Positions 51,260-59,041 of a DNA stretch of 64,000 nt are shown one piece after another; position 1 is the stretch's first letter; every line of letters starts with the position of its first letter. Origin of the DNA: Streptomyces sp. NRRL S-31 (GTDB taxonomy: Bacteria; Actinomycetota; Actinomycetes; Streptomycetales; Streptomycetaceae); the NCBI RefSeq assembly GCF_000718775.1, contig NZ_JOCB01000013.1, positions 62,001 through 126,000 on the forward strand. The letters are read 5' to 3'. A program made the translations under genes and the position numbers. The notes beneath the pieces were generated by a model, which ran no database searches, was not told where the DNA came from, and saw only the letters and a list, made by a program, of their open reading frames with translations.

Positions 51260-51288
51260 CGGGCCCCGGCGTCCCCTGGAGGCCACCC

Positions 51289-52155
51289 GTGTCCACGACA
51301 CCCCCTCTGCAAGAAGCGGAACCCGTCCCCATACCCGGCGGGGGACCGGCACGGCGCCGCCCCCGCGCACCGGGGCGGGTACGCCATGTCGCGCTGCCCC
51401 TCGGCTCGCTGGCGCTCTTCCTCGTCCTGTGGCAGTCGCTCGCGGCCGGCGGGACGTGGAGCGAGACACTGGTGCCGCCGCCGGCCAAGGTGTGGGACGC
51501 GTTCGTCGACGTGTCCACCACACACGACGGCGTACGCGGCTACAACGGCACCTACCTCATCGAACACCTGGGCATCAGCCTGCGCCGGATCGCGTCCGGA
51601 GCCGGACTCGGCATCGCCGCCGGAGTGCTCCTCGGGCTGCTCATGGGCACCGTCCGACCGCTGCGCTCGCTGTTCGAACCCTGGATCACCTTCCTGCGCA
51701 CACTGCCACCGCTGGCGTACTTCTCACTGCTCGTCATCTGGCTGGGCATCAACGAGGAACCGAAGATCACCCTGCTCGCCGTGGCCGCCTTCCCACCGGT
51801 CGCCGTCTCCACCACCACGGCCGTGGCCGCCGTACCGAGGAGCCTGGTCGAGGCGGCCCGCGCGCTCGGTGCCTCACGGTGGGACGTCGTCAAGGACGTC
51901 GTCGTGCCGTCCGCCCTGCCGGAAACGCTCACCGGCGTCCGGCTGGCCGTCGGCGTGGCCTACTCCTCCCTGGTGGCCGCCGAACTGGTCAACGGACTGC
52001 CCGGCATCGGCGGCATGGTCAAGGACGCCGCCAACTACAACAACACCCCGGTCGTACTCGTCGGCATCATCGCCATCGGCATCTCCGGCCTGGTCATCGA
52101 CGGCCTGCTGCTGCGGCTGGAACGCGCCGTCGTCCCCTGGCGCGGCCGCGCGTGA
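51289..52155 (+). CDS. sulfonate/taurine ABC transporter permease (SsuC/TauC type)
   Basis: A 288-residue inner-membrane permease with six predicted helices after a Pro-rich cytoplasmic tail. It shows LPPPAKVWDAF-type sequence (LVPPPAKVWDAFVDVS), FLRTLPPLAYFSLLVIWLGI and the EAA loop EAARALGASRWDVVKDVVVP. The GTG at 51289 has GGAGG seven to eight bases upstream. It opens a five-gene set: permease, binding protein, ATPase, TauD-like dioxygenase and DUF427 protein, which together import and desulfonate organosulfonates under sulfur limitation. Expression is probably gated by the upstream leader peptide. Confidence 0.92.
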   Translation: MSTTPPLQEAEPVPIPGGGPARRRPRAPGRVRHVALPLGSLALFLVLWQSLAAGGTWSETLVPPPAKVWDAFVDVSTTHDGVRGYNGTYLIEHLGISLRRIASGAGLGIAAGVLLGLLMGTVRPLRSLFEPWITFLRTLPPLAYFSLLVIWLGINEEPKITLLAVAAFPPVAVSTTTAVAAVPRSLVEAARALGASRWDVVKDVVVPSALPETLTGVRLAVGVAYSSLVAAELVNGLPGIGGMVKDAANYNNTPVVLVGIIAIGISGLVIDGLLLRLERAVVPWRGRA

Positions 52156-52202
52156 GCCCCGCACACCGAGCGAGAGTCCCCTTGCACAGAAACGGCCCCG
52201 CC

Positions 52203-53255
52203 ATGTCGCGTGTCCCTCAGAACCCGTCCCGCCGCCTGCTCCTCGCCGGAGCCCTCGCCGCCGCCTCGGCAGCGCTCACCGGCTGCTCCTCCGACAGTGA
52301 CGCGTCGTCGTCCGGCGGCGCCAAGCGGCTGCGCATCGGCTACTTCGCCTTCCCCAGCGGCGACCTCCTGGTGAAGAACCGGAAGCTGCTGGAGAAGGCG
52401 CTGCCGGACCACTCGATCACCTGGATCAAGTTCGACTCCGGCGCCGGCGTCAACCAGGCATTCCTCGGCAAGTCCCTGGACATCGCCGCCCTCGGTTCGA
52501 GCCCCTTCGCGCGGGGTGTGTCCGGGTCCTCTCCGATCCCGTACAAGGTCGCCTGGGTCCTGGACGTGGCGGGTGAAAACGAGGCGCTGGTGGCGCGCCG
52601 GAGCACCGGCATCTCCGATGTCGCCGGGCTCAGGGGGAAGACGGTCGCCACGCCGTTCGCCTCCACTTCGCACTACAGCCTGCTGGCGGCGCTCCGGACG
52701 GCCGGTCTGAAGAGTTCCGACGTCAGACTCGTCGACCTCCAGCCGCAGGCGATCCTCGCCGCCTGGCAGCGCGGCGACATGGACGCCGCCTACGTGTGGC
52801 TGCCCACCCTCGACGAGTTGCGCGAGACCGGCACCCAGCTCACCAGCAGCAAGCGGATCGGCGCCGCCGGCAAGCCGACACTGGACCTGGCCGTCGTATC
52901 GGACGAACTCATCGCCCGCGACCCGAAGGCGATCGACGCCTGGCGCAAGGCACAGGCACAGGCCCTGCGCCTGCTCAAGTCCGACCCCGACGGAGCGGTC
53001 CAGACGGTCGCCGCCGAACTGGGCATCAGCACCGCCGCCGCCAAGGCGCAGCTCGCCCAAGGGGTGTTCCTCACCCCGGAACAGGTGACGTCCGCCGACT
53101 GGCTGGGCACCGACGGCGCCCCCGGCAAGCTGCTGTCCTACGTCACCGACACGGGCCGCTTCCTGGCGGACCAGCGGCAGATCGACGCGGCGCCGACCGA
53201 GGACGCCGTACGCGAGGCGTTCTACCTGAAGGGGCTGCCCGATGTCCTCAAGTGA
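52203..53255 (+). CDS. sulfonate/taurine-binding lipoprotein
   Basis: A 350-residue substrate-binding protein of the SsuA/TauA/NMT1 group. A twin-Arg-like lipoprotein signal (NPSRRLLLAGALAAASAALT then lipobox LTGC) anchors it outside the membrane. The body has LRIGYFAFPSGDLLVKNRKL, DIAALGSSPFARGVS, LRGKTVATPFASTSHYSLLA and WQRGDMDAAYVWLPTLDEL, the ligand-pocket features of taurine-binding proteins. The ATG at 52203 has only a weak ribosome site. The ATPase gene overlaps its end by 14 bases. Confidence 0.92.
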   Translation: MSRVPQNPSRRLLLAGALAAASAALTGCSSDSDASSSGGAKRLRIGYFAFPSGDLLVKNRKLLEKALPDHSITWIKFDSGAGVNQAFLGKSLDIAALGSSPFARGVSGSSPIPYKVAWVLDVAGENEALVARRSTGISDVAGLRGKTVATPFASTSHYSLLAALRTAGLKSSDVRLVDLQPQAILAAWQRGDMDAAYVWLPTLDELRETGTQLTSSKRIGAAGKPTLDLAVVSDELIARDPKAIDAWRKAQAQALRLLKSDPDGAVQTVAAELGISTAAAKAQLAQGVFLTPEQVTSADWLGTDGAPGKLLSYVTDTGRFLADQRQIDAAPTEDAVREAFYLKGLPDVLK

Positions 53256-54171
53256 GACCACCGAGACCACCAAGACCACCCCGACCACCGAGACCACACA
53301 GACGACCGAGACCACCGGGCCCGCCTCTGACACCGACGCGCCTGACACCGACACGACCGGCTCCGACACGACCGGCTCCGACACGACCGGCTCCGGCGGG
53401 ACCGGCGGGGAGCGGACCGGCGCCGTGCGGCTCCGGCAGGTCACACACCGGTACGGCGCCGTCACCGCCGTGGGCCCCGTCGATCTGACCGTCCCGGCAG
53501 GGGAGTTCCTCGTCCTGGTGGGCGCCTCCGGCTGCGGCAAGAGCACACTGCTCCGGCTGATCGCCGGCTTCGAGCAGCCCACCCACGGCTCCGTGCGGGT
53601 GTCCGGCGCCGCGCCCCGGCCCGGGCGGACGGCCGGGGTGGTGTTCCAGACACCGCGGCTGTTCCCCTGGCGGACGGTGGACGGCAACATCGACCTCGCC
53701 CTGCGGTACGCGGGCGTCGACCGGGCCCGACGGGCCGAGCGGCGGGCGCGGTTGCTGGCCCGCGTGGGCCTGGAGGGCACCGGCGGGCGACGCACCTGGG
53801 AGATCTCCGGCGGCCAGCGGCAGCGCGTCGCCATCGCGCGGGCACTCGCCGCCGAGCATCCGCTCCTGCTGCTCGACGAGCCCTTCGCGGCACTGGACGC
53901 GCTGACCCGGGAACGGCTCCAGGAGGATGTGCGCCGGGTGGCCGCGCAGACCGGACGGACCACCGTGTTCGTGACGCACTCGGCGGACGAGGCGGTGTTC
54001 CTCGGCTCGCGCATCGTGGTGCTCACCAAGGGCCCGGGCACCGTCGCCCTGGACCTGCCGATCCCGCTGCCGCGCGGCGATGTGGACGCCGGGGAACTGC
54101 GCGAGTCCCGCGAGTTCGGCGAGCTGCGCGCCCGCGTGGCGCACGCCGTGAAGGCCGCGGCGGCGGCCTGA
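53242..54171 (+). CDS. sulfonate ABC transporter ATPase with Thr-rich N-terminal tail
   Basis: A 309-residue ABC ATPase (SsuB/TauB type): Walker A GASGCGKSTLL (about 93-103), Q-loop VVFQTPRLFPWRTVDGNI, signature ISGGQRQRVAIARAL, Walker B LLLLDEPFAALDALT and H-loop FVTHSADEAVFLG. The first 60 residues are a low-complexity Thr/Glu/Asp/Gly tail (ETTETTKTTPTTETTQTTET, then repeated GSDTT) absent from SsuB/TauB, encoded by tandem DNA repeats. The ATG at 53242 overlaps the binding-protein gene and follows AAGGGG. Confidence 0.93.
   Translation: MSSSETTETTKTTPTTETTQTTETTGPASDTDAPDTDTTGSDTTGSDTTGSGGTGGERTGAVRLRQVTHRYGAVTAVGPVDLTVPAGEFLVLVGASGCGKSTLLRLIAGFEQPTHGSVRVSGAAPRPGRTAGVVFQTPRLFPWRTVDGNIDLALRYAGVDRARRAERRARLLARVGLEGTGGRRTWEISGGQRQRVAIARALAAEHPLLLLDEPFAALDALTRERLQEDVRRVAAQTGRTTVFVTHSADEAVFLGSRIVVLTKGPGTVALDLPIPLPRGDVDAGELRESREFGELRARVAHAVKAAAAA
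53350..53394 (+). repeat. in-frame 15-bp repeat, 3 copies, in ATPase gene
   Basis: GACACGACCGGCTCC three times without mismatch, encoding DTTGS units in the N-terminal tail of the ATPase. Being a multiple of three, copy changes keep the frame. Confidence 0.9.
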
Positions 54172-54242
54172 CCGCCGTACCCCTGAGCCCGTCACCCCTG
54201 CCCGCGGCCCCGCGAGGGGCCGTACCCCGAAAGGACACCCGT

Positions 54243-55256
54243 ATGAGCATCCTCAGCGACCGGCCCACGGGGGCACGGCTGCCGATCACCGAGCTGGGCC
54301 CCCACTTCGGCGCCGAGGTCCACGGCATCGACCTCGGCCGGCTCGACGACGAGCAGGTCCGCGCGCTCCGGGCGGCACTGGTACGCCACAAGGTGCTGTT
54401 CGTACGCGGACAGCACGGCCTCGACGACGCCGCGCAGATCGAGTTCGGCCGACGGCTGGGCGAGGTCACGGTCGGGCACCCGGTGCACGACTCCGGTGAC
54501 GTGGCACCCGAGGTCTACTCCCTGGACAGCCAGGACAACGGGTTCGCCGACGTGTGGCACACGGACGTGACGTTCGTCCGGCGGCCGCCCGCGATCTCCG
54601 TACTGCGAGCCGTGGTGCTGCCGCCCAACGGCGGCGACACCAGCTGGGCCGACAGCCAGCTCGCCTACGCCTCACTCTCGCCCGGACTGCGGGCCTACGT
54701 CGACACACTCACCGCCGTCCACGACGGCTCCCGCGAGTTCGGCTACTACCTGGCCCACCGTCGCCAGGGCCGTGGCAACCTGTGGGAGGGCGAGGTGTTC
54801 ACCGAACTGACGCCGGTGGAGCACCCCGTAGTCCGGGTGCACCCGGAGAGCGGCCGCAAGGGCCTCTTCGTGAACCCCGGCTTCACCTCGCACATCGTCG
54901 GCGTCTCCGAGCACGAGAGCCGGGGCATCCTGGACATCCTCTACGCCCACCTCACCAAGCCCGAACACGTCGTACGGCACCGCTGGCAGCCCGGCGACGT
55001 GGCGCTGTGGGACAACCGCGGCACGGCCCACTACGCCAACCGCGACTACGGCGACCGGCACCGGGTGATGCACCGCATCACCCTGCGCGGCGACGTCCCG
55101 GTGGGCCCGGCCGCCACGCCCCCGGACCAGGGCACCGGCACGGCCGAGGCGCCCCTCGGCCGGGACTCGCCCCCCGCGGCGGAGCGCACCGGGACGACTC
55201 GGCGGACGGCCGCGGCGGGCGACCCCCGTACGGCGCACCTCCGACCGGGTGCGTGA
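54243..55256 (+). CDS. TauD/TfdA-family 2-oxoglutarate dioxygenase
   Basis: A 337-residue Fe(II)/2-oxoglutarate oxygenase that hydroxylates sulfonates such as taurine so that sulfite is released. Iron ligands are visible in VWHTDVTFVRRPP (His, Asp) and in the late HRVMHRITLRGD (His plus the Arg that binds oxoglutarate). Other TauD marks are LGPHFGAEVHGIDL, VLFVRGQHGL and GLFVNPGFTSHIVGV. The last 55 residues are a disordered Pro/Thr-rich extension. GAAAGGA lies before the ATG. It forms the catabolic step behind the ABC importer. Confidence 0.94.
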   Translation: MSILSDRPTGARLPITELGPHFGAEVHGIDLGRLDDEQVRALRAALVRHKVLFVRGQHGLDDAAQIEFGRRLGEVTVGHPVHDSGDVAPEVYSLDSQDNGFADVWHTDVTFVRRPPAISVLRAVVLPPNGGDTSWADSQLAYASLSPGLRAYVDTLTAVHDGSREFGYYLAHRRQGRGNLWEGEVFTELTPVEHPVVRVHPESGRKGLFVNPGFTSHIVGVSEHESRGILDILYAHLTKPEHVVRHRWQPGDVALWDNRGTAHYANRDYGDRHRVMHRITLRGDVPVGPAATPPDQGTGTAEAPLGRDSPPAAERTGTTRRTAAAGDPRTAHLRPGA

Positions 55257-55473
55257 GACCCGCCGGGGGAGGGGACGGCAAGGCGCACGGCCCGGTGCCC
55301 CGGGAGCCGGATCGGCACGTTCGTCGGCGTCGCCCGCCCTGTCCTCGCCCCCACGCGCGCGTCCTCGCCCCCCACGCGCGCGTGTCCGGCATCCCCGCGC
55401 ACCCCTGCCGCCCGGCGACGACGTCCACACGACGGTCGTGTCACCGTAGGAACAAGCGGAAGGAGAACCGGTC

Positions 55474-56289
55474 ATGAGCACGCTCAGCACCGCGCAGTCC
55501 CTGCGCACCACCCCGGAAGGCATCCTGTGGGAGCCCAGCGACCGCTGGGTCCGCGGGCGCAAGGGCGCCGTCACGGTCGTCGACAGCCACCGTCCCGTCC
55601 TCGTCTGGGAACCCGGCGCGGCCGTCCCGCTGTACGCCTTCCCAAGCGAGGAGGTCCGCGAGGACCTGCTGCGCCCGGCCCGGAACCCGCCGGCCGGCAC
55701 ACACACCGGATCACTGGTCTTCTACGACCTCGCCGTCGACGGGGAACTGCTGGAGAACGCCGCCTGGACGTTCCCCGCCGAGGACCTGGCCGGGCACATC
55801 GCCTTCGAGTGGTCCGGGCGCACCGGCACGGGCCTGGACCACTGGTACGAGGAGGAGGAAGAGATCTTCGTCCACCCCCGCGACCCGCACAAGCGGGTCG
55901 ACGCCCTGGTGAGCAGCCGCCACGTCCAGGTGGAAATCGACGGCACCGTCGTCGCCGACACCCACCGTCCGGTACTCGTCTTCGAGACCGGCCTGCCCGT
56001 GCGCTACTACATTCCGCGCGAGGACGTCCGCCTCGACCTGTTCAGCCCCACGGAACACAGCACCGGCTGCCCCTACAAGGGCACCGCCGCGTACTGGTCC
56101 TGGAACGGCGAGGCCGGCATCCCGCCGAACGTCCTCTGGAGCTACCCCGACCCGCTGCCCGCGGTGGCCGCCGTGAAGAACCTCCTCGCCTTCTACAACG
56201 AGGCGGTCGACATCACCGTGGACGGCGAGCCCCAGGAGCGCCCGGATACCGTCTTCAACGCGACACTGCGGCCAGGCACGGGACGGTGA
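55474..56289 (+). CDS. tandem DUF427 protein
   Basis: A 271-residue protein of two DUF427 domains: residues about 30-120 (VVDSHRPVLVWEPGAAVPLY, FPSEEVREDLL) and 140-250 (VADTHRPVLVFETGLPVRYY, IPREDVRLDLFSPTEHSTGC, PYKGTAAYWSW, VKNLLAFYNEAVDITVDGE). The function of DUF427 is unknown. AAGGAGAA, a strong ribosome site, precedes the ATG. It follows the TauD gene after a 217-bp gap and may belong to the operon or have its own promoter. Confidence 0.92.
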   Translation: MSTLSTAQSLRTTPEGILWEPSDRWVRGRKGAVTVVDSHRPVLVWEPGAAVPLYAFPSEEVREDLLRPARNPPAGTHTGSLVFYDLAVDGELLENAAWTFPAEDLAGHIAFEWSGRTGTGLDHWYEEEEEIFVHPRDPHKRVDALVSSRHVQVEIDGTVVADTHRPVLVFETGLPVRYYIPREDVRLDLFSPTEHSTGCPYKGTAAYWSWNGEAGIPPNVLWSYPDPLPAVAAVKNLLAFYNEAVDITVDGEPQERPDTVFNATLRPGTGR

Positions 56290-56363
56290 CGGCCACGGGA
56301 GACCGGTCACGAGCCGATCGTCCGGACGACAGGTCTGATCGCCGAGCACACCGCGGCACACGG

Positions 56364-56369
56364 TACTTT
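56364..56369 (+). promoter_or_regulatory. -10 element of leaderless small ORF
   Basis: TACTTT, six bases, then ATG at 56376 with no ribosome site. Confidence 0.5.
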
Positions 56370-56375
56370 CACTCC

Positions 56376-56501
56376 ATGCCACTGACGCCCGACTACGAAC
56401 TCCGCAGCCCGGCCGGGCCGGCCCCCGTCGTACCGGAACCGCACCGGCACCACCCGTGCGGCGGAGACGAACGGGCAAGCCGGACCCCCGGCCGCCTCTA
56501 G
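56376..56501 (+). CDS. possible leaderless small protein
   Basis: A 41-codon frame starting MPLTPDYELRSPAGPAPVVP and ending in a His/Arg/Pro-rich part. High third-position GC and a -10 placed exactly six bases ahead support expression. The family is unknown; it may be the start of a shortened gene. Confidence 0.4.
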   Translation: MPLTPDYELRSPAGPAPVVPEPHRHHPCGGDERASRTPGRL

Positions 56502-56579
56502 TCCGGCCCTGACAGCAGCTCGTCCCCGACCGTGCACCAGCCCCGCCACCCGGCACCCCGACAGAGAGCAGATTCCCCC

Positions 56580-56765
56580 GTGTTCCAGGAGACCCCCATC
56601 TTCAGCCGCCTCGTCGCCGAGCGTGGCGACATCCCCGCCCAGGTCCGCGGCGAAGCCGAACGCATACACCGCGATCTGGCCCAGGTGCTGCACCGGGGGC
56701 CGGCGTCCCACCTGGGCGCACCACGGCACGTCGGCGGTCCGAGAGCCCCGCACGGCGCCCTGTAG
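56580..56765 (+). CDS. small hypothetical protein
   Basis: A 61-residue protein starting VFQETPIFSRLVAERGDIPA, then QVRGEAERIHRDLAQVLHRG, with nearly all third positions G or C through the first 45 codons. The GTG at 56580 has only AGAGAG at a long distance. It resembles short conserved Streptomyces proteins with an ETPI...LVAERGDVPA start whose role is unknown. The last 20 residues look random, so the gene may be shortened. Confidence 0.5.
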   Translation: MFQETPIFSRLVAERGDIPAQVRGEAERIHRDLAQVLHRGPASHLGAPRHVGGPRAPHGAL

Positions 56766-56979
56766 CCGCGCGTGACCACGAGGGGCGCACGTCCCGGACC
56801 TGCGCCCCTCGTGCACCCGGGACGGCCACCGGGCACGCGGCCCCGTGCCCCGCGCGGAGAACGGCGCCGCCGAGCCCCACGGCCACACCCGGCGCCCGGC
56901 GGGCCGTGGCGGTGGGCGGCACGGACACCGCGCCACCTCACACCGGGCGCGCCGGGCCGGGGACCGCCGCCCGAGGTGA

Positions 56980-57558
56980 TCAGCCGTGGCGCAGCGCGGC
57001 CAGCGTCGAGGCGAGGTCGGCCGGGCGGGGACGGTTGTACGGCAGTCTGCCCAGCATGGCGGCCATGCCGCAGGTGTCGGTGAGCGCCGAGAACACGAGG
57101 CCGCCCGCGATGCCGGCGGAGAGGATCTGGAACGCCGGGTGCACCAGCAGACCGAGGAGCAGGCCCAGGAGGACCACGGCGCCCGCCGTGAGACGAACCT
57201 GGCGTTCCATGCTCCAGCCGGCCCGGCTGCCACCGGCGTCGGGCCGCCGCAGACCGTGGCCGGCGTCCGCCCACGCCCGGGTGCCGCCGACGAGCGTCGC
57301 CGACTCGACGCCGTGCTCGGCCAGGAGCGCGCAGGCGTTCTCCGAGCGGGCCCCGGAGGCGCACACCAGGAGGACACCGCCCCGCTGGGCCGCCTGCCGT
57401 ATCTCGGGCAGGGCCCGGCGGATCTGGTCCAGGGGGACGTTGAGGGCCCCGGGCACGTGCCCGGAGGCGTACTCGCCGGGGGTGCGTACGTCGATGACGG
57501 TCAGGTCGTGCAGCCGGGCTCGGGCCTGGTCCGTGTCGAGGGTCAGGGGAGTGGTCAT
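56980..57558 (-). CDS. membrane rhodanese (sulfurtransferase)
   Basis: A 192-residue protein: a rhodanese domain (residues about 5-105; DVRTPGEYASGHVPGALNVP and active Cys in VLLVCASGARSENACALL) joined to two membrane helices of DUF2892 type (AGAVVLLGLLLGLLVHPAFQ and ILSAGIAGGLVFSAL, then CGMAAMLGRLPYNRP). It moves sulfane sulfur to or from carriers at the membrane. Its start is about 50 bases from the CstR-type operator at 57609 that it shares with the divergent repressor gene. Confidence 0.92.
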   Translation of the reverse strand: MTTPLTLDTDQARARLHDLTVIDVRTPGEYASGHVPGALNVPLDQIRRALPEIRQAAQRGGVLLVCASGARSENACALLAEHGVESATLVGGTRAWADAGHGLRRPDAGGSRAGWSMERQVRLTAGAVVLLGLLLGLLVHPAFQILSAGIAGGLVFSALTDTCGMAAMLGRLPYNRPRPADLASTLAALRHG

Positions 57559-57576
57559 GGCAGAGAGGATCCTTGA

Positions 57577-57927
<351 letters not shown>

Positions 57928-57942
57928 GGGGTCCCCGTCGGG

Positions 57943-58692
57943 TCATCGCACCACCGCGTCCACCAGCATGAGGCCGGCCACCGCCAGCAGGACTACGGCG
58001 AAGATCCGTTGGAGGGCGGGCCCGGAGATCCGCGCCGACAGGCGCTTGCCGTCCCATGCACCCAGGATCGCCGCCGCGGCGAACGGTCCGGTGACCGCCC
58101 AGTCCAGGCCGCCGGCCGTGCTCGCGCGCATCGCCAGTGCGGCCAGGGAGTTGACGGTGATGACGAGCAGACTGGTGCCCACGGCCGCCCGCATCCGCAT
58201 GCCGAGGACGCCGACCAGCGCGGGGACCGCGAGGAAGCCGCCTCCGACGCCGAGGACACCGGTGACCGCGCCCAGCCCGGCCCCGGCGGCCGCCGCCCGG
58301 CCCCGCCGCACGGGAACGGTGTCACCGCCGTCGGACCGCGGCCTGAGCATGCGGACGGCGGCGGCGCCCGCCACCAGGGCGAAGGCCACGGTCAGCGGGG
58401 CGGCGGGCAGGTGCCCGGCGAGTGCGCCGCCCAGCATCGCCGGCCCGATCCCGGCCGCCGCGAACAGCAGCCCCGTACGCCAGCGGACGTGCCCTTCCCG
58501 GGCGTGCGCGGACAGCGCCGTGGCCGAGGTGACGGAGACGATCACGAGACTGGCGGTGGTGGCGGCGACGGGGGAGAAGCCGAGCAGATAGATCAGAGCG
58601 GGGACGGCCAGCACGCTTCCCCCGCCGCCGAGGGCACCGAGCGCCAGACCGATGACGGCGCCGGCGGCCAGGGCGAGTATCACCGCGCTCAC
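57943..58692 (-). CDS. TauE/SafE sulfite exporter-like membrane protein
   Basis: A 249-residue membrane protein with two homologous halves, each with a Gly-rich start (ALGGGGSVLAVPALIYLLGF and VTGVLGVGGGFLAVPALVGV) and about four helices. TauE/SafE proteins export sulfite, sulfoacetate or related anions, here probably sulfite or thiosulfate from persulfide oxidation. The GTG at 58692 follows GAGG and overlaps the stop of the preceding small frame by four bases. The gene is convergent with the repressor gene, 15 bp apart. Confidence 0.92.
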   Translation of the reverse strand: MSAVILALAAGAVIGLALGALGGGGSVLAVPALIYLLGFSPVAATTASLVIVSVTSATALSAHAREGHVRWRTGLLFAAAGIGPAMLGGALAGHLPAAPLTVAFALVAGAAAVRMLRPRSDGGDTVPVRRGRAAAAGAGLGAVTGVLGVGGGFLAVPALVGVLGMRMRAAVGTSLLVITVNSLAALAMRASTAGGLDWAVTGPFAAAAILGAWDGKRLSARISGPALQRIFAVVLLAVAGLMLVDAVVR

Positions 58693-58988
58693 GCGACGAC
58701 CTCGTAGCGGCCCGGCCGGTTCACGCCCGTCGGCGCCGTCCCGCGCCGCACCCGCAGGCCGCCGATGCCACGTTGTCGGCCGACGACGCCGACGCCACCG
58801 AAGACGTCGCCGCCGCCGTCGTCGTCGCCGCTGCCGTCCACGCCGTCGACGGACTCGTCGCCCCGTGCCCGGAGAGGTGCGGCGACGCTGGCTGTGGCTG
58901 TGGCTGTGGCTGTGGCTGTGGCTGTGGCTGCGGCCCCGTGCCATCCGCCGCCAGAGCGGCAGACCGGCACGGCGGGTCGGGCCTTCAT
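58689..58988 (-). CDS. possible small protein with (Thr-Ala)n repeat
   Basis: A 99-residue frame starting MKARPAVPVCRSGGGWHG, then alternating Ala-Thr from a GCTGTG hexamer repeat, an acidic Gly/Asp stretch and a basic end (TGVNRPGRYEVVA). It sits between the dioxygenase-rhodanese and exporter genes, and its stop overlaps the exporter start (GTGA), which supports translation. There is no recognised domain, and the ribosome site is distant. It may be a degraded sulfurtransferase gene or a real low-complexity protein. Confidence 0.4.
   Translation of the reverse strand: MKARPAVPVCRSGGGWHGAAATATATATATATASVAAPLRARGDESVDGVDGSGDDDGGGDVFGGVGVVGRQRGIGGLRVRRGTAPTGVNRPGRYEVVA
58891..58926. repeat. 6-bp tandem repeat, 6 copies
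   Basis: GCTGTG six times in a row, then a variant GCTGCG. Inside the possible 99-residue frame it encodes Thr-Ala repeats, and length changes would be in frame. Confidence 0.95.
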
Positions 58989-59041
58989 GACGTTCTCGTT
59001 CCTCTTCGTTTCCCGGCGCCGTGCTCCGCGAGTGGCCGCCA

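Noticed and set aside
49567..51567. A 666-codon minus-strand frame over the permease remnant and sulfonate operon start
   Set aside because: Antisense of recognisable permease sequence and of the leader region; Gly/Arg-rich composition.
58870..58990. His-Ser repeat protein in the frame of the exporter
   Set aside because: It is only the upstream extension of the exporter frame, with no start or ribosome site; the GTG at 58692 is the supported start.
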